Notes under the pieces: generated by a model
Databases searched by the model: none
What the model saw: only the letters and a program-made list of their open reading frames with translations
Told to the model about the DNA's origin: nothing
From: Paratractidigestivibacter sp003150175
Lineage (GTDB): Bacteria; Actinomycetota; Coriobacteriia; Coriobacteriales; Atopobiaceae
Assembly (NCBI RefSeq): GCF_964283195.1
Contig: NZ_CAXYLH010000017.1
Length of the DNA: 35,612 nt
Strand: one strand, 5' to 3'
In this document: piece by piece, positions 7,577 through 12,758 of the stretch
How positions within the stretch are numbered: position 1 is the first letter of the stretch
How the letters are laid out: each line of letters starts with the position of its first letter
Position numbers and translations under genes: made by a program

Positions 7577-7690
7577 CGCAGGCACATATCCTGTTCACCG
7601 CATAGGCCTCCTACCTGCGCATTTATGTTTCAGTAGTCCCGTTAGTCCCCGTTATTACGGGCATTAGGGACACGCTTGGGACACGGAGAA
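7577..7690. other. Host-prophage junction zone with repeated GTCCC motifs (candidate attL)
   Basis: No gene is seen between the importer leader and the phage lysis cassette. This segment holds direct repeats GTCCCGTTA (7636-7644) and GTCCCCGTTA (7645-7654), inverted copies GGGAC at 7667-7671 and 7678-7682, and a small hairpin CCCGT/ACGGG (7648-7661). An outer CGCAGG/CCTGCG pair also lies nearby. Repeated short motifs like these are common at arm-binding sites of tyrosine integrases. The position, where host genes end and phage genes begin, makes this the best attL candidate. The partner attR would be outside the window. Farther left, 7484-7518 holds a GCGAGCGAA direct repeat between GGGGGC and GCCCCC arms. 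Confidence 0.3.
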
Positions 7691-7702
7691 GGCATCTAAA
7701 GC

Positions 7703-7740
7703 CAAACCGAACGCCGCCCTCCCCTCTCGGGGAAGGCGGC
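7703..7740 (-). terminator. Terminator of the phage late (lysis) transcript
   Basis: A 12-bp stem (7713-7724 with 7729-7740; one G-U pair) has a GAGA tetraloop on the minus strand and is followed by a T-rich stretch (TTCGGTTTGGCTTT). It lies just after the last lysis-cassette ORF and would end the long leftward phage transcript before host DNA. Confidence 0.75.
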
Positions 7741-7771
7741 GGGTTCGAGTAAGGTTCGAGCCAGGTCACAG

Positions 7772-7891
7772 CTAAAGCAATCCAATGAGGCACATCGGCA
7801 CGGCCACGAATATCAAAGCGAGGTCGATAAGGAACAAGACCAGGTTCAGGCAATCGCCGTCGTGCTCGTCAGCCGGTGAAGGGTACGGCAT
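7772..7891 (-). CDS. 39-aa single-span membrane protein of the lysis cassette
   Basis: A small gene with GGAGGTGAGC 5 bases before its ATG, 16 bases after the endolysin stop. The peptide has a short polar N-terminus (MPYPSPADEHDGD) and one hydrophobic span (about residues 16-39, LVLFLIDLALIFVAVPMCLIG). It is the last gene before the terminator. Small single-span proteins beside an endolysin are often holins, antiholins or pinholins; this is an inference from position and shape only. Confidence 0.6.
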   Translation of the reverse strand: MPYPSPADEHDGDCLNLVLFLIDLALIFVAVPMCLIGLL

Positions 7892-7907
7892 CAGAGCTCA
7901 CCTCCGC

Positions 7908-8795
7908 CTAGAGCACGCCCGCGTTGATGGCGCGCTGGATGCCGACGGTCGTGAGGGAGCCCCAGGAGCCGTCGACGTCGCAGACGCCGTAGCCGGCCTT
8001 CCAGTAGCAGCCCGCGTCGGCGAGGTGGCGCTGGAGGGCGCAGACGCTGTAGTAGCCGAAGTCGCCGTCGCAGGCGCGGGCATAGGTGCCGCACGCGTAG
8101 CGCAGGTACTGCTGCAGCGCACGCCTGGTGTAGTAGCCGAAGTCGCCGTCGATGACGTACCTGCCGCTCGGGTAGTAGCCGGCGGCGCGCAGGCGGCGCT
8201 GGACGTACTTGACCGTGAGCGGCCCGAAGTCCCCGTCGTGCAGCAGGATGGACTGCGCCGGGTTGCGGCAGCCCTCGGGCACCTCGGAGGTCGGCGCGGA
8301 GGGCGCGGACGGGGCCGGTCCCTCGGCGCTCGCGCCCGTGATGCGGGCGTGCAGGGCCTGCCACTTGGCGGCGTCTATGTACGGTGCCGGGCAGTACTTG
8401 CCGCTCGCGTCGTAGTGCCTGATGACGGAGGAGGCCGGGATGCCGTAGCGGGCCATGAGGTCCTGGACCAGGGCGGCCAGGGTCGAGACCTGCGCCTCGG
8501 TGAAGTCCTCGCCGGCGCTCACGACCTCGATGCCGACGGCGTGCTGGTTGACAGGCCAGTTGCCTGCGTGCCAGGCGGTGTCGGACTCGGCCACGGACTG
8601 GCACAGCGTGCCATCCCTGTCGATGAAGTAGTGCGCGCTTGCCCCCACCTTGTTGCGGGAGAAGTACAGCAGGTTGTTGTGGGCGCTCGCGTTGGTGCCC
8701 GTGTAGTGGACAACGACGGTGTTCACGGGGTTGCCGCCGCGCCCGCGCGTGTAGTTGCGCGAGTCGCACTGGACGAACTCGGAGACGCTAGGCAT
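7908..8795 (-). CDS. Phage endolysin: N-acetylmuramoyl-L-alanine amidase with four cell-wall-binding repeats
   Basis: A 295-residue endolysin that cuts the amide bond between N-acetylmuramic acid and the stem peptide to release phage. The N-terminal Amidase_2 (PGRP-like) domain (about 20-145) shows the zinc ligands His30 (VVVHYTG), His127 (IRHYDA) and Cys135. An Ala/Pro/Ser linker (about 153-175) leads to four repeats of a DGDFGxxT...LQRxL unit (about 185-295), resembling peptidoglycan-binding-domain-1 modules. GGAGGGCGAGG lies directly before the ATG. Its start overlaps the preceding 33-aa ORF by 8 bases. Confidence 0.93.
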   Translation of the reverse strand: MPSVSEFVQCDSRNYTRGRGGNPVNTVVVHYTGTNASAHNNLLYFSRNKVGASAHYFIDRDGTLCQSVAESDTAWHAGNWPVNQHAVGIEVVSAGEDFTEAQVSTLAALVQDLMARYGIPASSVIRHYDASGKYCPAPYIDAAKWQALHARITGASAEGPAPSAPSAPTSEVPEGCRNPAQSILLHDGDFGPLTVKYVQRRLRAAGYYPSGRYVIDGDFGYYTRRALQQYLRYACGTYARACDGDFGYYSVCALQRHLADAGCYWKAGYGVCDVDGSWGSLTTVGIQRAINAGVL

Positions 8796-8889
8796 CCTCG
8801 CCCTCCTCCCAGCCGTCGGGGCAGCCCTCGTCCATGTCCTCGATGGCCTGCAGCTGCTCGGCCGTCGGCTCCCTGTCCTGCTCCTCCAT
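8788..8889 (-). CDS. 33-aa acidic ORF between holin and endolysin
   Basis: A short ORF with GGGGAGGAG 5 bases before the ATG. It encodes a strongly acidic peptide (MEEQDREPTAEQLQAIEDMD, then GCPDGWEEGEDA). It overlaps the endolysin start, suggesting translational coupling. No family recognised. Confidence 0.55.
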   Translation of the reverse strand: MEEQDREPTAEQLQAIEDMDEGCPDGWEEGEDA

Positions 8890-8891
8890 GG

Positions 8892-9296
8892 TTACTCCTC
8901 CCCCTTGCATCCGTCGAGGTGCTTGAGCGTCTCCTCGCTCAGGCTCTCGCCGGTGTCGTCCACCGGCAGCGTTTTCTCTTCGCTCATCTTTTCCTCCTTC
9001 GGTAGTTGGCCGAGCGCCAGGAGCGCATCGAGCCATTTATCGGTGATGCCTACAGACTTGAAGGCCGCATAGGCCACCTGCACGCCGCCGACTGCAGCGA
9101 AGATTGAGGTCACCCACGCCGATGGGTCGGCCGGGATGCCTCCCGCCATGGCCGTGAGCGCGCCGCAGGCAGCCGATGCGGCGATGGCCGTCCAGCGGGC
9201 GACATTGCCCGTCATTGCCTTCGTCTTGATGGCCTGCACGATGTAGGGCACCACGAGCACCGTGGCGACCGTGAGGCCCGCCTGAATCTCTGTCAT
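8892..9296 (-). CDS. Putative phage holin, 134 aa
   Basis: A small protein with two or three hydrophobic segments (about 5-22 VATVLVVPYIV, 33-53 WTAIAASAACGALTAMAGGI, 61-80 VTSIFAAVGGVQVAYAAF) and a charged cytoplasmic tail rich in Glu and Lys. Size, topology and position just before the endolysin fit a holin, which forms the membrane lesion that lets the amidase reach the wall. The exact holin family was not recognised. Confidence 0.65.
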   Translation of the reverse strand: MTEIQAGLTVATVLVVPYIVQAIKTKAMTGNVARWTAIAASAACGALTAMAGGIPADPSAWVTSIFAAVGGVQVAYAAFKSVGITDKWLDALLALGQLPKEEKMSEEKTLPVDDTGESLSEETLKHLDGCKGEE

Positions 9297-9306
9297 TCGA
9301 TTCCTC

Positions 9307-9720
9307 CTATCTGCCGGATTCCTTGTCGTAGAGCAGGTCCACGCGGTCGCAGATGTGGTCGACCTTCTCCGCCATTCCCTGGCTGCGAGCCTGGCTGTGC
9401 GCCAAGTCGCTGTGCAGGACCTCGTTGGACGCCACGACCGACTCCATGAGCGTCTTCATGGCCTCCATGAGCGAGTTGCTGCGTTCCATCTGCGCGGCGA
9501 TGCGGCCCTCCATCTGCGAGCGCTCGCGGTCCCGCTGCGCGCGCTCGTCGACCTCGGCCTGCTTGCGCTCCTCGCGCTTCATGTCGATGTCGGCCTTGCG
9601 CTCGTTCTGCCTTTTGTATTCATCCAAAAACTGGCGGCCGAAGTAGAACGCTATGAGGCCGAGCAGGACGCCACCGAGCCATCCGGGGCCGTACGGCGCG
9701 AAGAGCTTGAGTACCTCCAT
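9307..9720 (-). CDS. Membrane-anchored coiled-coil protein of the lysis cassette
   Basis: A 137-residue protein with one membrane span near the N-terminus (about 10-28, GPGWLGGVLLGLIAFYFG). A long, highly charged coiled coil follows (about 30-75, KRQNERKADIDMKREERKQA). AAGGAGGGTGG lies just before the ATG at 9720; an in-frame ATG 75 bases upstream lacks such a site. The layout resembles XhlA/haemolysin-type phage accessory proteins that act with holins, but similarity by eye is limited. Confidence 0.6.
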   Translation of the reverse strand: MEVLKLFAPYGPGWLGGVLLGLIAFYFGRQFLDEYKRQNERKADIDMKREERKQAEVDERAQRDRERSQMEGRIAAQMERSNSLMEAMKTLMESVVASNEVLHSDLAHSQARSQGMAEKVDHICDRVDLLYDKESGR

Positions 9721-9797
9721 CCACCCTCCTTTCCCGTCCGTGTTGCGCCATCCTACGGGCGGCGTGAGATTGGGCTCCGCCGCCGCTACATGCAATT

Positions 9798-9844
9798 AAT
9801 CCCAGACGTAACGCGGCGGGCTGCCATTTGTTGGGTCTGGGATT
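9798..9844. promoter_or_regulatory. 10-bp inverted repeat in front of the recombinase gene
   Basis: AATCCCAGAC (9798-9807) and GTCTGGGATT (9835-9844) are perfect inverted copies separated by 27 bases, 24 bases before the recombinase start. On the + strand the right arm is followed by TTCG only, so termination is weak at best. It could be an operator controlling the recombinase, or a block to read-through between opposing genes. Confidence 0.5.
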
Positions 9845-9867
9845 TTCGAGAGATTGGACAATGAAAA

Positions 9868-10734
9868 ATGCTGTTTTCCGATGCCGCCGCCGAGTACATG
9901 GCCGACAAGGGCAAGCGCCTCCGCGCCACCACGCTGGAGGGCTACCGCAGTGCCATCCGCTGCCACCTGATGCCGCAGTGGGGCGAGCGCGAGATCGAGA
10001 CGATCACATTCGAGGAGGTGCAGGACTGGGTCGATTCGTTCGACCTCCCCGGGGCCGCCGAGAAGGCCTACAAGACCTTCCGCCAGATCTACCGCTGGAT
10101 ACTGAGGCGCCGACAGCTGCGCATCTGGGACGTGACGCAGGGCGTGGAGCTGCCCCGCAAGCCGACCGTCCGCCGACCGGTGCTCACTGCCGCGCAGGAG
10201 CGCGAGACGCTGCGCGGCATTGTCGGTCAGCCCTTCGAGGCCGCAGTCCTGCTCAGTGCCGCGCTCGGTCTGCGCCGCTGTGAGTCGTGCGCCATGAGAA
10301 TTGAGGATGTGGACTGGCGCTCGGGATGGGTGCATGTGCGTCGCGGATTGCACGCGGTGGGCGGCGAGGTCATCGAGACAGGATGCAAGACCAAGCTGTC
10401 AGACCGCAAGCTGAAACTGCCGCGATTCGCGCTTGAGCGCCTGCGTGCCATCCGAGGCGCGCGTAGGTCTGGGCGCTTGTGCCCGCTTGACCCCAACGCC
10501 GTGGCTAGGCGGTTCCGCGCGTTCTGTAAGCGATTCGGCCTGCCGCATGTACCGATGACCTGCCTGCGCCACAGCTGGGCCACGATCTCGCTGGAGCACG
10601 GGGCCGCCATCGAGGACATTGCCGTTGCGCTGGGGCATTCCACGGTCAATACAGCCATGTCGCACTACCTGCAATCATTCCGCACGGTCGTGGCGAGGGC
10701 GAGCGCGTCATACGCCTCGGCGATGGCGGGCTAG
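9868..10734 (+). CDS. Tyrosine recombinase of the tail-fibre shufflon (Rci/Rin-like)
   Basis: A 288-residue tyrosine recombinase with an N-terminal SAM-like core-binding domain (about 1-90) and a C-terminal catalytic domain (about 105-275). Catalytic residues: Arg136 (ALGLRRCE), a Lys in TKLSDRKLKLP (probably 176), Arg234, His257 (LGHS) and Tyr267 (SHYLQ). In the usual HxxR box the His is Thr (TCLR, 231-234). It is the only clearly phage + strand gene in the structural region and directly abuts the recombination-site array; its TAG stop touches the first site. This placement resembles R64 Rci and the Rin shufflons described in Bifidobacterium prophages. It therefore probably inverts fibre cassettes rather than integrating the prophage. 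Confidence 0.88.
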   Translation: MLFSDAAAEYMADKGKRLRATTLEGYRSAIRCHLMPQWGEREIETITFEEVQDWVDSFDLPGAAEKAYKTFRQIYRWILRRRQLRIWDVTQGVELPRKPTVRRPVLTAAQERETLRGIVGQPFEAAVLLSAALGLRRCESCAMRIEDVDWRSGWVHVRRGLHAVGGEVIETGCKTKLSDRKLKLPRFALERLRAIRGARRSGRLCPLDPNAVARRFRAFCKRFGLPHVPMTCLRHSWATISLEHGAAIEDIAVALGHSTVNTAMSHYLQSFRTVVARASASYASAMAG

Positions 10735-10747
10735 GATTCCGTATCCC
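10734..10747 (+). repeat. Shufflon site A (inverted relative to B, C, D)
   Basis: GGATTCCGTATCCC in + orientation. It matches site D over all 14 bases and B and C over 12. Arms GGAT/ATCC flank a TCCGT spacer, the usual form of a tyrosine-recombinase core. The recombinase stop TAG (10732-10734) overlaps its first base, so recombination here cannot alter the recombinase protein. Confidence 0.85.
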
Positions 10748-11064
10748 CGAGGGGAATCATCGACGTGAGCGCGACCGGCATCGCCTACGGTAACGTGTGG
10801 GCAGAGGCGTACGGCAATGTCGTGGTGGTCCACGTGGCCGCCGTTGGCCCGAGCAGCAACCACGGCGCATGGACCGCCTGGAGGTTTGGCCAGCTCCCCG
10901 TTGGCTACAGGCCGCAGGCAGCCGTGACGGCGGCTGTGTACAGCAGGCCTGGCGCGGCGCTCATCCAGGCCAACAGCGATGGTAGTCTCTACTTCTTTGT
11001 CCGCGACAACGACATGCAAACTGGGCAGAACCTCGACGGCACGCTCACGTTCGTGCGCGCATAG
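10748..11064 (+). other. Silent tail-fibre C-terminal cassette 4 (inverted orientation)
   Basis: Read in the frame of site A (D-S-V-S), this segment encodes about 105 residues beginning PRGIIDVSATGIAYGNVWAE and ending TLTFVRA before TAG. It has no start or RBS of its own at the site, and is oriented opposite to the expressed fibre gene. Inversion between A and D would fuse it in frame to the constant fibre N-terminus. Its middle (LPVGYRPQAAVTAAV, NSDGSLYF) resembles cassette 2 (LPWKPTFNVNFAV, GKDGSLSI), so the cassettes share a fold. Confidence 0.82.
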
Positions 11065-11091
11065 CTTCAGCGGCCAGGTCTGCTCCGTCGC

Positions 11092-11411
11092 CTAGAGGTG
11101 CACGGCCATGCAGATGGACGTCGCCTCCATTTTGCCTTGCAGGGTACCGTTCACTGAGAGCACGAACAAGTACTTGACCCCAGCCTTCGCGCCCCTGAAG
11201 ACGCCCCAGAACGTGAGCTGGTGGGCCTCGGTGTTTCCCCCCGAGAACTTGCCGGCGTGCTTGGACGCCGCCTCGAGCTGAGCACAATCGACCCGCATGG
11301 TGATGGTCCCACCGCCGTAGCCCCAGACGCCCGATACGGCACAGAGGACGAAGATGTCACAGTCGACCTTCGGCGTGAACGTAATGTCCTTCTCGCCGTG
11401 GGGTTCGACAT
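11092..11411 (-). other. Silent tail-fibre C-terminal cassette 3
   Basis: Read leftward in the frame of site B, this encodes about 106 residues beginning HVEPHGEKDITFTPKVDCDI and ending SICMAVHL before the stop at 11092. It lacks a proper translation start at the site. It is in the same orientation as the expressed fibre, but two cassettes downstream, so it is silent in this arrangement. Beta-strand-rich, consistent with a receptor-binding tip. Confidence 0.8.
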
Positions 11412-11423
11412 GGGATACGGAAT
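11412..11423 (-). repeat. Shufflon site B
   Basis: GGGATACGGAAT on the + strand (ATTCCGTATCCC in coding sense). The base before it in coding sense is C, preceded by the TAG stop of cassette 2 (11425-11427). It is in direct orientation with C and D, inverted to A. Confidence 0.85.
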
Positions 11424-11424
11424 G

Positions 11425-11711
11425 CTATGAGCAGACGTAGCTCGCCATGCCGAAGAGCCATCCGCCTCGCCACTGCGTGTTCTTGCCTTGGATGGAGAGG
11501 CTCCCGTCTTTCCCGATTACACCGATTACCCCTGACAGTCCTCCCTGCAGCGCAACCGCGAAATTGACGTTGAACGTCGGTTTCCACGGTAGGGTGCATA
11601 CATTCACTGTTCCCCACTCATTGTCGATGGACAGCTCGCCGGTGGCAATCGTGAGCGTGACCACCCCGCCGACCCTCTCGGCGGTCACGCCGTTCTGCCC
11701 GAACGACTCGC
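11425..11711 (-). other. Silent tail-fibre C-terminal cassette 2
   Basis: Continuing leftward in frame from site C, this encodes about 95 residues starting RESFGQNGVTAERVGGVVTL and ending FGMASYVCS before TAG at 11425. Sites C and B are exactly 300 bp apart, a whole number of codons. It has no RBS-driven start at the site, so it is silent in this arrangement. Related to cassette 4 by eye. Confidence 0.82.
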
Positions 11712-11723
11712 GGGATACGGAAT
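11712..11723 (-). repeat. Shufflon site C
   Basis: GGGATACGGAAT on the + strand, in direct orientation with B and D. It directly follows (coding sense) the TAG stop of the currently expressed cassette 1, with one C between. Confidence 0.85.
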
Positions 11724-11724
11724 G

Positions 11725-12525
11725 CTATTCGAAGTCAATGACGATGATTTTGATGTTGATTTGCGCTGTGTATCCGGAACGCCCGCCATAAACATCAACC
11801 CAGAAGTTTCCTGACCCCCAGTAAGAAAGATTGGTTACATCGAATGCATTAACAGTATTGTCCCCGTTGAACGCTTGAACGACATCAAAGCCGTTGAAGT
11901 CGCGGCCGACCAGCTCCTTGTACTCACCTTTGCTGATCGCGAGAAGCCTTCCGTCGCTATCCCAATTGGAACCTGAGCGGGCGATTGACGTGGAGAACTT
12001 ACGTATGCGCGGTACTTGGGATACGGAATCCCCGAGGGTCTTCAGAGTCGACGCCACCGGCGCGATCCTCACGGGAGCGCCGGGCGTGATGCCGTTGAGC
12101 GGGATGCGCCACAGCGGCATCACGGCGCTTGCGGAGCCTCTGGAGATGTCGCCCTCGGTCACCTTTGGGTCCGCGGCCGTGCCGGTGGTGGGCGTGCCCT
12201 TGACCACCTCTGCGGCGAACTTCTCGACGCCGGTGGATGCGTTCTTGGTGTAGCGGCACACAACGAGGTCGTTGCGCTTGTAGCCTGACGTGCCGCTCTC
12301 GACCGTGAGGTCGACCGCGGCCTCGTTGGTGACCACGCGGCCGTCCATGACAAGGTCTCCGGTGCCGACGCGCACCTTGTTCGCGGTCTGCATCTCGGCC
12401 GTCATCTGGTTCAGTGTCGGCAGCACGTAGCGTCCCTTGCCAGCGACTCCCTCGACGATGCGGCCGAGCTGCGAGGCGGTGATGTGGTCCTTGCCCTGGA
12501 AGGCGAAGACGCCGTCAAAAGCCAT
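11725..12525 (-). CDS. Phage receptor-binding tail fibre, expressed form with cassette 1
   Basis: A 266-residue tail fibre/receptor-binding protein. Residues 1-165 are the constant part, resembling Gram-positive siphovirus fibre N-termini (VRVGTGDLVMDGRVV, YKRNDLVVCRYTK, PLWRIPLNGITPG). Residues 166-169 (DSVS) are encoded by shufflon site D. Residues 170-266 (QVPRIRKFSTSIARSG to IKIIVIDFE) are cassette 1, the presently selected tip. Cassette 1 DNA is clearly AT-richer than the rest of the fibre gene. The ATG at 12525 follows GAGGGGTGA; the gene lies just after a small zinc-ribbon gene. Swapping cassettes by inversion would alter only the C-terminal third and so probably host receptor choice. 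Confidence 0.88.
   Translation of the reverse strand: MAFDGVFAFQGKDHITASQLGRIVEGVAGKGRYVLPTLNQMTAEMQTANKVRVGTGDLVMDGRVVTNEAAVDLTVESGTSGYKRNDLVVCRYTKNASTGVEKFAAEVVKGTPTTGTAADPKVTEGDISRGSASAVMPLWRIPLNGITPGAPVRIAPVASTLKTLGDSVSQVPRIRKFSTSIARSGSNWDSDGRLLAISKGEYKELVGRDFNGFDVVQAFNGDNTVNAFDVTNLSYWGSGNFWVDVYGGRSGYTAQINIKIIVIDFE
12018..12031 (-). repeat. Shufflon site D (expression site)
   Basis: GGGATACGGAATCC on the + strand; coding sense GGATTCCGTATCCC, inside the fibre ORF. It has the most symmetric form, GGGAT-TCCGT-ATCCC. Unlike A, B and C it is not preceded by TAG but by CTCGGG, so translation runs through into whichever cassette follows. Confidence 0.88.
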
Positions 12526-12526
12526 G

Positions 12527-12757
12527 CTACTCACCCCTCTTGGCCATGAAGTCTCCGAACGCGGCGTCCTGCGAGGACGCGAGCGTGCGGTAGCCGTCGT
12601 AGCAGTCGGGGCACAGCAGGCGCGAGACCTCCGTGCCGTCGGCGGTGTAGCGCTTCACGCTGCGCCAGCTCTGGGCCTCCGGGGCGTTGTCCGTGGCGTA
12701 CAGGGTCTTCGCGCACCTGTCGCAGACGAGCTGCGAGTAGCCGCTGGTCTTTGCCAT
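12527..12757 (-). CDS. Small zinc-ribbon phage protein, 76 aa
   Basis: Encodes two CxxC pairs (CDRCAK near residue 12 and CPDCYD near 50), suggesting a zinc ribbon. It lies between the tail hub protein and the fibre gene, with its stop a few bases before the fibre ATG. Function unknown; possibly a small baseplate or regulatory protein. Confidence 0.7.
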   Translation of the reverse strand: MAKTSGYSQLVCDRCAKTLYATDNAPEAQSWRSVKRYTADGTEVSRLLCPDCYDGYRTLASSQDAAFGDFMAKRGE

Positions 12758-12758
12758 G

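Noticed and set aside
7480..7610. Possible tRNA fragment at the phage junction
   Set aside because: TTCGA-like stretches occur but no T-arm or acceptor pairing could be formed.
9868..10734. Recombinase as the prophage integrase with an adjacent attachment site
   Set aside because: It sits between lysis and tail genes, not at a phage end, and its flank is a repeat shared with fibre cassettes. The shufflon role explains the sites better, though a dual role is not excluded.
10732..12525. Diversity-generating retroelement acting on the tail fibre
   Set aside because: No reverse transcriptase, no template/variable repeat pair with A-specific changes. The modules differ throughout and are joined at fixed short sites.
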